The position numbers and the translations under genes are program-made. Below, one piece after another: positions 35,812 through 46,071 of a stretch of DNA of 64,000 nt. Under the pieces are notes generated by a model, which saw only the letters and a list, made by a program, of their open reading frames with translations, had not been told where the DNA came from and searched no databases. Origin of the DNA: Photorhabdus luminescens subsp. luminescens (GTDB lineage Bacteria; Pseudomonadota; Gammaproteobacteria; Enterobacterales; Enterobacteriaceae); assembly GCF_001083805.1 (NCBI RefSeq), contig NZ_JXSK01000008.1, forward strand, positions 186,001 through 250,000, written 5' to 3'. Numbering within the stretch: position 1 is the first letter of the stretch; each line of letters opens with the position of its first letter.

Positions 35812-37026
35812 ATGTTATTAGCTCAACTTCCAGCGGAAAAAACACTGAACGAAACAGATATTCCCTCGGCTACCTTGCAATTACTGACTGGTAAACAAGA
35901 AGGTGTTGCACGCCCCGGAGGAATATTTACCAAAGAAGACCTGATTAATATCAAACTGTATGTTAAGAAAGGCTTATCACTCCCTTTTAATCTTGAGGAA
36001 GTGAAGAGCTATCTGAACTATCAAAGAGTCAATATCGCTGGATTAGAACCAGAGGATATTCATGCCCTGTTTGAAGAGATCCGTATCCATTCACTTAGCT
36101 GGAGTCAAGTAGAAAGAGATGTCCTGCAACAGAGCATAGATCTGGAGATTATTGGTCAACAAATTACCGAAACCGGAGAGAATATAATCAGTATCATCAA
36201 TGAGATGCCAATTATTGAACGTATCAAGAGAAAATTGGGAAATATCTCAAACAGCCAACTGTCTCAGATCACCTATACCAACGAAGACAAAGAAGTATCA
36301 CACGCTCTAATAGAGATCCTCGACACGATGAAGAATGATATTGAGAAACAGAGGCAGAAAACTGAAAAGGTCAAAGACGAAGTATCCGATTTTAAACTAA
36401 AACTTATCGGCGGCAGACTGGCAAACGGCAGTATTGCTATGGGTTTGCAACCGCAGGTTGAAAATAAAAGAAAGTTGATGAGAGACAATAAAATGTCGGT
36501 CAACATTGAAGATTTAGACGAAAAAATTATTGAAAAGAAAGCGGAAATCGACCAACTCAGGCAAGATTACAACAAATTCGTCGGCCTGGCTTTTTCTGGT
36601 ATTGCCGGAGGGATTATAGGTCTCGCAATTACTGGCGGTATCTTTGGCTCCAAGGCAGAAGAAGTACGTAAACTAAAGAATGAATTGATCGCAGAAGTAC
36701 GCAGCCTGGAAGAGAGTATTAGGGGACAACGCGCCCTGCAAAAATCCATTACCACTTTATCCCTTGATTTTAGCGACATTGATACCCGCTTGTTGGACGC
36801 AGAAGTGGCACTGAACCACTTGGATTACATGTGGCAATCCATGCTAACTCAAATCAATGCTTCCAGGGATAAATTCTCTCAAATTAACAACGCACTAAAA
36901 CTGACTTCTTTCATCACTAAATTCCAGCAAGTGATAAGCCCTTGGAAAGAAGTAGAAGGTTCCGCTAAGCAATTAGTCAGAGTTTTCGATGAAGCGTTGA
37001 AAGAATACAAACATCGCTATAACTAA
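35812..37026 (+). CDS. xaxA: XaxA/PaxA/YaxA-family component of a binary alpha-pore-forming toxin
   Basis: This roughly 404-residue protein is almost all helical with long coiled-coil stretches (DTMKNDIEKQRQKTEKVKDE, EKIIEKKAEIDQLRQDYNKF). A hydrophobic hairpin, GLAFSGIAGGIIGLAITGGI, lies about residues 258-277, as in XaxA of Xenorhabdus and YaxA of Yersinia. In that family the A component binds membrane and activates B, and together they form large pores that kill insect and mammalian cells. The start at 35812 is preferred because GGAG lies six bases upstream, inside an earlier in-frame ATG at 35800 that has no ribosome site of its own. xaxB follows 48 bases downstream. No signal peptide is seen. 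Confidence 0.88.
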   Translation: MLLAQLPAEKTLNETDIPSATLQLLTGKQEGVARPGGIFTKEDLINIKLYVKKGLSLPFNLEEVKSYLNYQRVNIAGLEPEDIHALFEEIRIHSLSWSQVERDVLQQSIDLEIIGQQITETGENIISIINEMPIIERIKRKLGNISNSQLSQITYTNEDKEVSHALIEILDTMKNDIEKQRQKTEKVKDEVSDFKLKLIGGRLANGSIAMGLQPQVENKRKLMRDNKMSVNIEDLDEKIIEKKAEIDQLRQDYNKFVGLAFSGIAGGIIGLAITGGIFGSKAEEVRKLKNELIAEVRSLEESIRGQRALQKSITTLSLDFSDIDTRLLDAEVALNHLDYMWQSMLTQINASRDKFSQINNALKLTSFITKFQQVISPWKEVEGSAKQLVRVFDEALKEYKHRYN

Positions 37027-37074
37027 TTGTTCCCCGCTCGTACTACATAGGAAATAGAAAAAAGGAGTATTAGA

Positions 37075-38136
37075 ATGACTGAGATCGTCACTTTTCCACA
37101 GCAGGCTGTTGTTTATCCAGAAATTAACGTAAAAACTTTGAGTCAAGCCGTGAAAAACATCTGGCGTCTGTCACACCAGCAAAAATCAGGCATCGAAATT
37201 ATTCAGGAAAAAACACTACGAATAAGCTTATACAGCCGTGACCTCGACGAAGCAGCGCGTGCCTCTGTACCCCAACTGCAAACCGTACTGAGGCAACTCC
37301 CCTCTCAAGATTACTTCCAGACCATCACCGAAATCGATACGGCGCTGGAAAATCCCGAATTAGACGATGAAACTCGAAATACTCTTTTGGAAGCACGCTT
37401 AGAACATACCCGTAATCTGAAAAAAGATGTCAAAAACGTTATTCACATCTTACTCAAAGAAGAGAACCAGATGGCAAGCAGGATTGCCGATGTGAGCAAT
37501 GTCGTGATCTTAGAACGCCTAGAAGATAGGCTGAAAGAGGAGCAAGCACGAAAAGTGGAGATTCAAGATGATATTGCACAGAATGGGGAAAATAAAGCCA
37601 GATTAGTCGTAGAACGCAACAAAATCATCGAAAGCCAGGACGTTATCCGCCAATACAATTTAGCTGATATGTTCAAAGACTATATTCCCGATATCAAAGA
37701 GCTGGATAAACTGGACGTAGCCAATCCTAAAAAAGAGCTTATCAAGCAAGCGATCAAACAAGGGGTTGAGATCGCTAAAAAGATTCTGGGCAATATCTCT
37801 AAAGGGTTAAAGTACATAGAACTGGCCGATGCCAGAGCTAAATTGGATGAGCGAATCAATCAGTTAAACAAAGATTGCGATGACTTGGAAACCCAATTGA
37901 AAGGAGTAGAACAACGAATTGCCGGTATAGCAGATGTGCATCAAATTGATAAGGAGAGAGCCACATTACTGCTTCAGGCAGCTAAACTAGAACAAGTATG
38001 GAATATATTTGCCAAGCAATTACAGAACGCCATAGATGGCAAAGCCAACCAGCAGAATCTACCCAAGATCATACACAACCAGTTGGCTTTCCTTGATGAT
38101 TTGGCACAGCAATACCACTCGATGCTATTGAGTTAA
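37075..38136 (+). CDS. xaxB: XaxB/PaxB/YaxB-family pore-forming component
   Basis: The 353-residue all-helical protein starts MTEIVTFPQQAVVYPEINVK with AGGAG six bases upstream. Coiled-coil regions include LEDRLKEEQARKVEIQDDIA and KLDERINQLNKDCDDLETQL, and an amphipathic middle segment EIAKKILGNISKGLKYIELA could insert in membrane. In solved relatives XaxB provides the transmembrane helices and XaxA activates it. The two genes are an operon with a terminator 39 bases after this stop. Length is as in XaxB. Secretion signals are absent, as in the family. Confidence 0.88.
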   Translation: MTEIVTFPQQAVVYPEINVKTLSQAVKNIWRLSHQQKSGIEIIQEKTLRISLYSRDLDEAARASVPQLQTVLRQLPSQDYFQTITEIDTALENPELDDETRNTLLEARLEHTRNLKKDVKNVIHILLKEENQMASRIADVSNVVILERLEDRLKEEQARKVEIQDDIAQNGENKARLVVERNKIIESQDVIRQYNLADMFKDYIPDIKELDKLDVANPKKELIKQAIKQGVEIAKKILGNISKGLKYIELADARAKLDERINQLNKDCDDLETQLKGVEQRIAGIADVHQIDKERATLLLQAAKLEQVWNIFAKQLQNAIDGKANQQNLPKIIHNQLAFLDDLAQQYHSMLLS

Positions 38137-38174
38137 GCTCAGAAGACATCATTCACCTATAAGAGATAACAACA

Positions 38175-38200
38175 ACCCGGTAAGGACAACCTTACCGGGT
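38175..38200 (+). terminator. Terminator-like hairpin after xaxB
   Basis: ACCCGGTAAG and CTTACCGGGT form a perfect ten-base stem with loop GACAAC, 39 bases after xaxB. The same stem sequence recurs at 40301-40326 next to nuoN. There is no T run here. Confidence 0.6.
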
Positions 38201-38436
38201 CAGGTTATTGACCAACCGATTTAAAAACATCCCTAAAGACATAAGCAGGGCCGCACGTCTGCTAGATTGGGGACATAATATCATTACGCGGAAACTGAAA
38301 GATTTTCACAAATCTCCCCTTCTAATAAACATCAGTCCAGCATTATCGATTGTGTCGCATGATCGATTGTATTGCATGATCGAGTGATGTTTTAATGCTC
38401 GTCACTATTTTTTCAATATAAATTAGGAGAATATAA

Positions 38437-38967
38437 ATGAACAAGCTAATTCTGTCCTCTAATATGTTGTTGAAAGAGGAACAAACTGTTTCGTTGACCC
38501 AAGTAGACCTAACCAAAGAAGACCCATCTCTGCTGGAGTTGCTACAACAGCAAATTGAAGCCGAGGACAGTCTCACGCAACAGGCCGGACCACGTTGGTA
38601 TCGCTCTGGTTTAGGCCCTAAACCAACTCAAGGCGGAACGTATATTTCTGGTACAACCTTAGCTCCCTTGAACGGACCGGCGCCTTCAGGAATCGTGAAC
38701 ACCATTCAGTGTACCTATGACCGAATCAATTGGGCTGGCTGGCAAAATCAAATCACGCTGCGTCTTTTCATCACCACCCCGGATAATTCCACTGCATGGG
38801 AAGCATTTCTGGATGTAGCCAGCGACTCGGCCACGATCAATGCCGCAGGAGCGAATGTTCCAGCAGACTGTAGGATTACCCTGCAAATGAAAGTCGGGAA
38901 TATCACGGGCGGGTTGTATCAGCCGCCGTACATTTCATCCTATGACTGCTGGGTAAACTACAACTAA
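38437..38967 (+). CDS. Small protein of unknown function beside xaxAB
   Basis: The 176-residue protein starts MNKLILSSNMLLKEEQTVSL after AGGAGA. The first 45 residues are polar and helical; from AGPRWYRSGLGPKPTQGGTY on it is a compact beta-rich domain with many Trp, Asn and Gly and two or three Cys (TIQCTYDRINWAGWQNQ, YISSYDCWVNYN at the end). It has no signal peptide. The beta-domain could be lectin- or toxin-like, but I recognise no family. It lies 300 bases past xaxB with its own terminator, so it is probably expressed separately, perhaps together with the toxin. Confidence 0.6.
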   Translation: MNKLILSSNMLLKEEQTVSLTQVDLTKEDPSLLELLQQQIEAEDSLTQQAGPRWYRSGLGPKPTQGGTYISGTTLAPLNGPAPSGIVNTIQCTYDRINWAGWQNQITLRLFITTPDNSTAWEAFLDVASDSATINAAGANVPADCRITLQMKVGNITGGLYQPPYISSYDCWVNYN

Positions 38968-38983
38968 CACGAACTGTTGAGGA

Positions 38984-39012
38984 CGCGCCTTTGGATATGT
39001 GCCAAAGGCGCG
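38984..39012 (+). terminator. Strong terminator hairpin after the small xaxAB-linked gene
   Basis: CGCGCCTTTGG and CCAAAGGCGCG form an 11-base perfect stem with loop ATATGTG, 17 bases after the stop, followed by CTTCT. The T tract is weak. Confidence 0.6.
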
Positions 39013-39610
39013 CTTCTAAATACGTTGTTTACTGTGAAAGATGTTACCCTGAATATATTCTTGAAGAAGTCAGATTGGATGCGATAATTAAAGAAATAAA
39101 CTTTAATTTTAATACCATTAATATATTTATTACCCTCTTTGGTTTTAAACCTAAGAATCAAATACAAGAAAAAGGAAAAACGAGAAAATCAGAGTATCGA
39201 TTTAATGAAAATGGATGAATTTGAGTTACAGGCTCAAAATAGCCCAATAAAAACCATTCATTAAATGAATTTTTAATTAAAAATAAGAAAACTCTCGGAA
39301 TGGGAATCGCCCTATTTGATATCACCTTTTTAACCATATTCATTTTATCTTTTTATCTGCCTTTCCATTTAACAGCCTATTCACATCCATATTTAATTCG
39401 TTTATCGACAATGTTATCCATCCACTTATTTTACATTTACCTAACCTGACATGACCATTTAAAATCACAAAAACAAAAATATTAAAAATTTCATATAAAA
39501 TACAGATTTAACTATAAGTGCAGATTTTTAAAAAAACGTTAATTAAATTTAATCCAACCCCATTAACTATTAATTGAAAATTGAAAAAATCAGCGAAAAA
39601 AGAATATTTT

Positions 39611-39667
39611 CCGAAAAAACATAAAGGGGAACCTTTATACTATCAAGCTATTTATTGATTGATTTAT
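39611..39667 (+). repeat. 57-base dispersed repeat, copy 2
   Basis: It matches 831-887. The core ATAAAGG-ggaa-CCTTTAT is a perfect seven-base stem with a GGAA loop; the other copy keeps pairing through G-U. It ends 25 bases before a short frame at 39692. Confidence 0.5.
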
Positions 39668-39691
39668 AAAGATAAAAAAAGAGGGATAATT

Positions 39692-39718
39692 TATGAAAAC
39701 TGTTCAAAATTGCCAATG
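39692..39718 (+). CDS. Eight-codon frame, gene start relic or leader peptide
   Basis: ATG at 39692 follows GAGGG at a good distance and encodes MKTVQNCQ before TGA. Nothing coherent follows in other frames, so this is probably the start of a gene whose body was lost, or a short leader peptide. Confidence 0.25.
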
Positions 39719-39805
39719 AAACAGCATCAACAAAGATAAAAAGCAAGTATGATTAAACGTAAAACACAATATACCATGATGATTAAACTTAATAGAAATC
39801 AGGTA

Positions 39806-39841
39806 GTAAAAGCAGTAAAAACAGTAAAAACAGTAAAAACA
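39806..39841 (+). repeat. Nine-base tandem repeat, four copies
   Basis: GTAAAAGCA is followed by three copies of GTAAAAACA in a non-coding stretch. Confidence 0.75.
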
Positions 39842-40300
39842 ACGATTAAAACCAGAGGTTAAAAAAATGGCTTTTAATAGCCATTTAAAACCTGCTCACC
39901 ATAAAACCATCAGTGAAAAATGAGAAAATAATTAGCTTTATTTATGATTATAAATAACACTTCATAATTCTACTACACATGACCACTTTGAAAATCTCAT
40001 TTATACCCCGTGAAAAAGGCAAATAAGAATATAAAATAGGTTAACAAGGCAATATATTTAAAAAATCAACCGATTTTAATAACGTTTTCAACTGGGAATT
40101 AAACTTTTTTATCAGCCAGTTAAATAATCGTTTATAAAGAATCCGATTACCTATAATAAAATATTATTAAATGAATTTACTGATTTATTTAAACATCATT
40201 TAAATAGACATAGTTTTAAGAGAAAACCTAAAATCATATGACGAGACTATTTTAATAAATAAAAGATTTTATTTTTATAACCCAAGTCTTTTCAAAACTG

Positions 40301-40326
40301 ACCCGGTAAGAATAATCTTACCGGGT
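40301..40326. terminator. Terminator downstream of nuoN
   Basis: ACCCGGTAAG and CTTACCGGGT pair perfectly around AATAAT. On the plus strand TTTTT follows; for the nuo operon on the minus strand the tail is CAGTTTTG. It lies 40 bases past the nuoN stop. Confidence 0.65.
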
Positions 40327-40365
40327 TTTTATATTCCAAATAATCCGTAACAACTGACTGGCTAT

Positions 40366-41823
40366 TTAGAGAGTAATTTTCGCTTGCTGTATCACATCAA
40401 TCAGCGGTTGAGGCCAGATACCTAGCGCTAATACCAATAATGCGGAAATCAGAACAACAATCCCGCCGGCAGTCGATGCCCAGTTCCTTGGCGTGTCACG
40501 GTTAAGGGCCTTCGGCGCAGGCAGGTACAGACTGACCATGACCCGTAGATAGTAGTACAGGCCGATAGCACTACCCAAAACCACAGCGCCCGTCAGCCAC
40601 CACAGTTCTGCTTGTACACCCAAGACAATGACGTAGAACTTACCAATAAAGCCAAATGTCATTGGGATCCCCGCCAGTGACAACATCATCACCGTCATTA
40701 CCGCAGACAGAATAGGTTTATGCCAAAACAGACCACGATATGAGTAGAGGGAATCTGCATCCGGCCCTTTATATGGGCTGGACATGAGGCTAACAACACC
40801 AAATGCGCCGATACTGCTAAACAGATAACCTGCCAGATAGATACCGACCGTTTCTTCTGAAAGCTGGTGATTTTGTACCGCCACCAGCGCCACCAGTAAA
40901 TAACCCAAGTGAGCAATAGAAGAGTAACCAAGCAAACGTTTGATATTTGTCTGAGTCAGCGCCATTAAGTTACCGAACAGCATAGAAGCAATCGCAATAA
41001 CAGTTAATACTGTACGCAGTGCTTCACTATCCGCCATTGGCGCTTCAACGAATAAACGTATCACTACCGCAAAAATCGCTATCTTACTGGCTGTTGCCAG
41101 AAAGGTAGAGACCGGCGCAGGCGCTCCTTGGTAAACATCCGGCGTCCAGAGATGGAAAGGCACCAGTGATAATTTGAAGCCAAGGCCGACAACCAACATA
41201 CCCAAGCCTGACAGTATCAAAGGTTGATAGATATAGCTGTCAGACAAACGATGCCCTAGCGCGGCAAAAGAGAGATCGCCTGATTCCGCATATAACAACG
41301 CTATACCAAACAGCATGAAAGAAGAGGCCGCCGCAGACAGCAACATATACTTGATAGCTGCTTCCAGAGAGCGTTTCTGGCGATAGGCATAACCAATCAA
41401 ACCAAACAGCGGCAAAGTTAATAACTCAATACCGATAAACAATGATGCCAAGTGGTTTGCACAAGCCAGAAGAATCCCACCCACTGTCGCAATTAGCACC
41501 AACAGATAGAACTCTTCTTTGTTATCTGGATAATTTTCTAGCCAGGAATAGGCAAAAGTCGTCGTTGCCAAGCTCGCAACCAGCACGAGACCGATATAGA
41601 GCATAGCATAGCGATCCACATGAACCAGTGGAGTGACATCCATCGCTTCTTGCTGTCCGACAAAATAGAGAGACAGCAGAGCCAGATTCAAACCTATCAC
41701 GGTCAAAGTGGTGTTAATAAAGTGATCGCGTCGCCACGCAATGGACAGCATCACAACGACTACCGTCAATCCGACGATCAACAGCGGTAACAGCGCGATC
41801 AGTTGTTGAGGAGTTATTGTCAT
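40366..41823 (-). CDS. nuoN: NADH-quinone oxidoreductase subunit NuoN
   Basis: The 485-residue membrane protein is the same length as E. coli NuoN. It has 14 hydrophobic helices and is one of the three antiporter-like proton pumps of complex I. The conserved [18 protein letters not shown] and the Lys in helix 7-8 of the proton path are visible. It is the last gene of the nuo operon, six bases after nuoM, and is followed by a hairpin terminator. Confidence 0.95.
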   Translation of the reverse strand: MTITPQQLIALLPLLIVGLTVVVVMLSIAWRRDHFINTTLTVIGLNLALLSLYFVGQQEAMDVTPLVHVDRYAMLYIGLVLVASLATTTFAYSWLENYPDNKEEFYLLVLIATVGGILLACANHLASLFIGIELLTLPLFGLIGYAYRQKRSLEAAIKYMLLSAAASSFMLFGIALLYAESGDLSFAALGHRLSDSYIYQPLILSGLGMLVVGLGFKLSLVPFHLWTPDVYQGAPAPVSTFLATASKIAIFAVVIRLFVEAPMADSEALRTVLTVIAIASMLFGNLMALTQTNIKRLLGYSSIAHLGYLLVALVAVQNHQLSEETVGIYLAGYLFSSIGAFGVVSLMSSPYKGPDADSLYSYRGLFWHKPILSAVMTVMMLSLAGIPMTFGFIGKFYVIVLGVQAELWWLTGAVVLGSAIGLYYYLRVMVSLYLPAPKALNRDTPRNWASTAGGIVVLISALLVLALGIWPQPLIDVIQQAKITL

Positions 41824-41829
41824 GGCGAA

Positions 41830-43350
41830 TTACGGCCTTGTAGTTGAAATTGAAGCTGAATACCAGGTCTGGATGTTATCCATCGCTGCCGCTGAAGTAT
41901 CAAGGATAGGTTGTGGGTAGAAACCCATCACCACCAGTAATATCAACAGCACCATTACAATGGATACTTCTCGCATATCCATCCGTCTTAGTGGTTCGTC
42001 TGATTTTGCCTCACCGTAGTAAGCACGCTGCATCATATACAGGGCATAGACAGAAGCGAAAACCAGACCAAACACAGAAATCGTTATAATTAACGGAAAT
42101 TCACTAAAACTACCAAACAGGATCATAAATTCACCGATGAAGTTACCGGTCCCCGGCATCCCCAGTGTCGCGACAGCAAAGGAGAGCGATAATGCAGGCA
42201 AGAACTGCACACGTTTCCACAAGCCGCCCATGAGATTCATATCACGGGTATGTAAGCGCTCATAAAGCTGCCCGCAGAGAATAAACATGCCTGCGGCTGA
42301 CAGACCATGAGCAATCATCTGAATAATTGCCCCCTGATAAGCAAGCTGGCTGCCAGAATAGATCGCGATTAACACAAACCCCATATGAGAGATACTGGTA
42401 TAAGCAATCAAGCGTTTGATATCTGTCTGGCTGAATGCCATCCATGCGCCATAGAAGATCCCAAGCACCCCCAACCACATCGCAATCGGCGTGAACTCAT
42501 GAGAAGCTTCCGGGAACAGCGGCAAAGCGAAACGCAACAGGCCATAACCTGCGGTTTTCAGCAAGATACCCGCCAAATCAACAGAACCCGCGGTTGGCGC
42601 CTGACTGTGCGCATCAGGCAACCACCCATGCAAGGGCACAACTGGCATTTTCACAGCAAACGCAATGAAGAAACCAAGCATCAGCAAGTATTGAACGGTG
42701 TGTGACATGGGTGTATTCAGCAGTTTTCCATAGCTGAATGTCCACTCGCCTGTTCCGTTATAGTGAACCAATACCAGCGCCATAATCGCAATTAACATCA
42801 CCAAGCCGCTCGCCTGGGTGTAAATGAAAAACTTGGTCGCCGCAGTGATACGAGTCTTGCCGCCTGAACCTCTGTGACCCCAAAGCGCAATTAGGAAGTA
42901 CATCGGCACCAACATCATTTCCCAGAAGAAGAAAAACAGGAACATGTCGATAGCGAGGAACACCCCCATCACACCACCCAAGATCCACAGCAAGTTCAAG
43001 TGGAAAAAGCCCTGATATGGCTGATTTTCCGTCCATGAACAGAGAATAGCCATCAGCCCCAGTAGCGCAGTCAACACCACCATCAGCAACGATAAGCCAT
43101 CCAGAGCAAGGTGAATACTGATACCAAAACGCGGGATCCACGGCATAAGAAATTCCTCTTGCCATTGAGGGAGCCCTTGTGGATTCGCCAAGGTGTAGCC
43201 CCCCTGCAACCATAGTTGCAGAGAGAGCACCAGAGTCAACCCCATCGAAATTAACGCGATCCAACGCGGTACACGGGTACCGATGCGTTCAGCCTGCCAA
43301 CTCAACAGGCCACCGATGAAGGGCATAAGAATTAGCCAAGGTAATAGCAT
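41830..43350 (-). CDS. nuoM: NADH-quinone oxidoreductase subunit NuoM
   Basis: The 506-residue antiporter-like proton channel subunit of complex I has 14 helices, with PLHGWLPDAHSQAPTAGS (about residues 230-247), FFFFWEMMLVPMYFL containing the essential Glu (about 144), and AHGLSAAGMF near residue 348. It lies between nuoL and nuoN with short spacers. E. coli NuoM has 509 residues. Confidence 0.95.
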   Translation of the reverse strand: MLLPWLILMPFIGGLLSWQAERIGTRVPRWIALISMGLTLVLSLQLWLQGGYTLANPQGLPQWQEEFLMPWIPRFGISIHLALDGLSLLMVVLTALLGLMAILCSWTENQPYQGFFHLNLLWILGGVMGVFLAIDMFLFFFFWEMMLVPMYFLIALWGHRGSGGKTRITAATKFFIYTQASGLVMLIAIMALVLVHYNGTGEWTFSYGKLLNTPMSHTVQYLLMLGFFIAFAVKMPVVPLHGWLPDAHSQAPTAGSVDLAGILLKTAGYGLLRFALPLFPEASHEFTPIAMWLGVLGIFYGAWMAFSQTDIKRLIAYTSISHMGFVLIAIYSGSQLAYQGAIIQMIAHGLSAAGMFILCGQLYERLHTRDMNLMGGLWKRVQFLPALSLSFAVATLGMPGTGNFIGEFMILFGSFSEFPLIITISVFGLVFASVYALYMMQRAYYGEAKSDEPLRRMDMREVSIVMVLLILLVVMGFYPQPILDTSAAAMDNIQTWYSASISTTRP

Positions 43351-43370
43351 GGCGCAATGTATCCCTTAAA

Positions 43371-45218
43371 TTAAACCAGTAGCAGCAGAGCTAAAACCAG
43401 CACTGCACCCAACCCCATAGAGGCAACGTACCAACGGACCTGTCCATTTTCACTCAGACTAAGACCTTTGTTACTCCAGCGTGATAACACCGCAGGAATA
43501 TTCATCAGTGAATTTAGCGGATCGTTTCGCAATACATGGGTAATGTTCTTGAACGGCTTAACAAATACCCAATCATAGAGAACATCAAAGCCCCAGGCAT
43601 TAAACCACCACACGGAGAAGAAACGGCCCGGAGCACTTTGCGCCACACCATTCACCAACTGACGTTTACCCAAATACAGTGCCATTGCCAGCAAAATACC
43701 CGCTACAGCGATCACGCCAGAAACTACTTCCAGAGTCATTTTGCCTGTATGATCCATTACATGGCTGCCCGGCAACACTCCCGCCAATGGCGGCACAATC
43801 AACGCGCCCACAAAGGTTGAAAGCACTAGCAATACCAGTAACGGCAAGTGATGGGTAATACCTTTAACAGGATGGGCTTTTGTTTTCGCCTCACCGTGGA
43901 ATACGATGAAAATCATGCGGAAGGTATACAAAGAAGTCATAAATGCACCTGCCAGACCAGCCAGCATTAGGTTGATATGACCATGTGACATTGCTCCCCA
44001 CAGAATTTCATCTTTACTGTAGAAACCGGCAGTGACGATTGGCAACGCGGATAACGCCGCGCCACCCACCAGAAAGCAGATATAAACCAATGGAATGGAT
44101 TTACGCAATCCTCCCATTTTGAAAATATTCTGTTCGTGATGACAAGCCAAAATGACGGAACCTGATGCCAGGAACAACAGCGCCTTAAAGAAAGCGTGAG
44201 TCATCAGGTGGAAGATTGCCGCATCCCACGCCTGAACCCCTAACGCTAAGAACATGTAGCCAATCTGGCTCATGGTTGAGTAAGCCAATACCCGCTTAAT
44301 ATCGGTTTGCACTAACGCTGCAAAACCTGCCAACACCAACGTGACAGCGCCAACAGTGCCAACCAGTTGCAGGATTTCCGGCGCCATCAAGAATAGACCG
44401 TGGCTACGTGCAACCAGGTAAACCCCGGCGGTCACCATCGTTGCCGCATGGATCAACGCAGAAACCGGCGTTGGACCGGCCATCGCATCGGCCAACCAAG
44501 TTTGTAACGGCAATTGGGCTGACTTACCTACGGCCCCACCCAATAACATCAGGGTTGCCCAAGTAATCACCGAAGAACCAGCTTCCAGATGCTGCGGAGC
44601 TAAAATCGCCAACTCGCGGAAGTTCAATGTTCCCAGATTGTCATACAGAATGAACATGCCGATAGCCAGGAAGACGTCACCTACACGGGTAACGACAAAG
44701 GCTTTCATTGCCGCGGCGCCATTCGCCGGATTGGTATAATAGAAGCCAATCAGCAAATAACTGCACAGCCCCACCCCTTCCCAACCGAGATACATCAGCA
44801 TCATGTTATCTGCCAGAACCAGTATCACCATGCTGGCAATAAACAGGTTGGTATAAGCGAAGAAACGGGAATAACCCTCTTCACCACGCATATACCACGA
44901 GGCATACATATGGATCAGGAAACCAACGCCAGTTACCACACTCAACATGGTAAGCGATAAACCATCAAGAACCAGAGTGAACGGGATACTGAAATTCCCA
45001 ACTTCCATCCAGTTCCATAGGTTCTGGCTATAAACCAGATCGCCCGCGCCATTCTGACTGTTGAAATCGATAGCAACCCATAAGGTAACCAATGCAGCCA
45101 AACCAACAGAACTAATCCCAATGGTAGCTGATGTATTTTCAGACCAGCGGCCACGGGAAAATGCCAACAGCAAAAATCCCAACAGTGGCAGCAGAATTGT
45201 TAAATAGAGTAAGTTCAT
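43371..45218 (-). CDS. nuoL: NADH-quinone oxidoreductase subunit NuoL
   Basis: The 615-residue protein is the distal proton pump of complex I. The antiporter core includes [20 protein letters not shown] (Glu about 144), [20 protein letters not shown] and [17 protein letters not shown]-terminal extension contains the lateral helix that lies along NuoM and NuoN and ends in a last membrane helix ([13 protein letters not shown]). Its start overlaps the nuoK stop by four bases. E. coli NuoL has 613 residues. Confidence 0.95.
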   Translation of the reverse strand: MNLLYLTILLPLLGFLLLAFSRGRWSENTSATIGISSVGLAALVTLWVAIDFNSQNGAGDLVYSQNLWNWMEVGNFSIPFTLVLDGLSLTMLSVVTGVGFLIHMYASWYMRGEEGYSRFFAYTNLFIASMVILVLADNMMLMYLGWEGVGLCSYLLIGFYYTNPANGAAAMKAFVVTRVGDVFLAIGMFILYDNLGTLNFRELAILAPQHLEAGSSVITWATLMLLGGAVGKSAQLPLQTWLADAMAGPTPVSALIHAATMVTAGVYLVARSHGLFLMAPEILQLVGTVGAVTLVLAGFAALVQTDIKRVLAYSTMSQIGYMFLALGVQAWDAAIFHLMTHAFFKALLFLASGSVILACHHEQNIFKMGGLRKSIPLVYICFLVGGAALSALPIVTAGFYSKDEILWGAMSHGHINLMLAGLAGAFMTSLYTFRMIFIVFHGEAKTKAHPVKGITHHLPLLVLLVLSTFVGALIVPPLAGVLPGSHVMDHTGKMTLEVVSGVIAVAGILLAMALYLGKRQLVNGVAQSAPGRFFSVWWFNAWGFDVLYDWVFVKPFKNITHVLRNDPLNSLMNIPAVLSRWSNKGLSLSENGQVRWYVASMGLGAVLVLALLLLV

Positions 45219-45517
45219 CCGCGCATCTCACTGACTATATCAATATTCAGATTCTGGCGACGACGATAGAGCTGTAATAACAGCGCCAGTCCAATACTCG
45301 CCTCTGCCGCCGCCAAGCTGATAGCCAAAATAAACATCACCTGACCATCTGGCTGGCCCCAATAGCTGCCTACCACAACAAAAGCCAAAGCCGCAGCATT
45401 AATCATCACTTCGAGTCCAATTAACATAAACAACAGATTACGGCGAATGATGAGCCCGGTCAGGCCCAGCACAAATAGAATTGCCGCCAAAATCAGTCCA
45501 TGTTGAAGAGGTATCAT
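45215..45517 (-). CDS. nuoK: NADH-quinone oxidoreductase subunit NuoK
   Basis: The 100-residue subunit has three membrane helices. [14 protein letters not shown] holds the conserved Glu 36 of the proton path, and [19 protein letters not shown] holds Glu 72. Start and stop codons overlap the genes on both sides by four bases (ATGA), so translation is coupled. Same length as in E. coli. Confidence 0.95.
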   Translation of the reverse strand: MIPLQHGLILAAILFVLGLTGLIIRRNLLFMLIGLEVMINAAALAFVVVGSYWGQPDGQVMFILAISLAAAEASIGLALLLQLYRRRQNLNIDIVSEMRG

Positions 45518-46059
45518 GGTTGCTCCTCCGCATTTCGGTTGCTGAGCACTTCACCCTGTTTATGCTCACGGCCTATGTGATACGCCACCACCATACCGGC
45601 AAGTAATAGCAAAGAAGCCAGTTCAACAGCCAATACATACGGCCCAAATAAACTGATACCCACTTCTTTAGCGCTGATAACTTCACCGGTGATATTGTCG
45701 GCAATATCGCCATGAGAAACATTGATAATGGTATACACCAGCACAACAAGCAGCACGGCTGACAGTATCCCCGGACCAACCCAGGTCTTCGGTTTCAACC
45801 AGACACGCTCTTGTTCCACAACAGATTTGCCAAGGTTTAGCATCATCACCACGAAAACGAACAGCACCATAATGGCCCCGGCGTAAACGATGATCTCTAG
45901 CGCACCGGCAAAATAAGCGCCAAGCGAAAAAAACACCGCTGAAAGCGCCAGCAGAGAAACAATCAGATACAACAGCGCATGTATCGGATTGGTATGGGTA
46001 ATCACCCTGATAGTTGCCAATATGGCAATCAGCCCGGCGGTATAAAACGTAAATTCCAT
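45514..46059 (-). CDS. nuoJ: NADH-quinone oxidoreductase subunit NuoJ
   Basis: The 181-residue subunit has five membrane helices. The segment [20 protein letters not shown] in helix 3 contains the pi-bulge that couples quinone chemistry to the pumps in known complex I structures. It overlaps nuoK by four bases and follows nuoI by 12. E. coli NuoJ has 184 residues. Confidence 0.95.
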   Translation of the reverse strand: MEFTFYTAGLIAILATIRVITHTNPIHALLYLIVSLLALSAVFFSLGAYFAGALEIIVYAGAIMVLFVFVVMMLNLGKSVVEQERVWLKPKTWVGPGILSAVLLVVLVYTIINVSHGDIADNITGEVISAKEVGISLFGPYVLAVELASLLLLAGMVVAYHIGREHKQGEVLSNRNAEEQP

Positions 46060-46071
46060 GAATATCGCTCC

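Larger units (their letters stand above)
39013..40300. other. AT-rich gene-poor region between the toxin genes and nuoN
   Basis: No full gene is supported in this 1.3 kb. It holds the second copy of a 57-base repeat, an eight-codon frame with a good ribosome site, and a short tandem repeat. A frame opening at 38991 lies partly in the terminator and is not credible. Confidence 0.5.

Noticed and set aside
38991-39218. 75-codon frame after the xaxAB-linked small gene
   Set aside because: It begins with TTG inside the terminator stem, has no ribosome site and no recognisable family.
42385-42705. Frames opposite nuo genes, such as 42385-42705 and 48937-49452
   Set aside because: They are complements of strongly conserved nuo coding sequence and show no features of their own.
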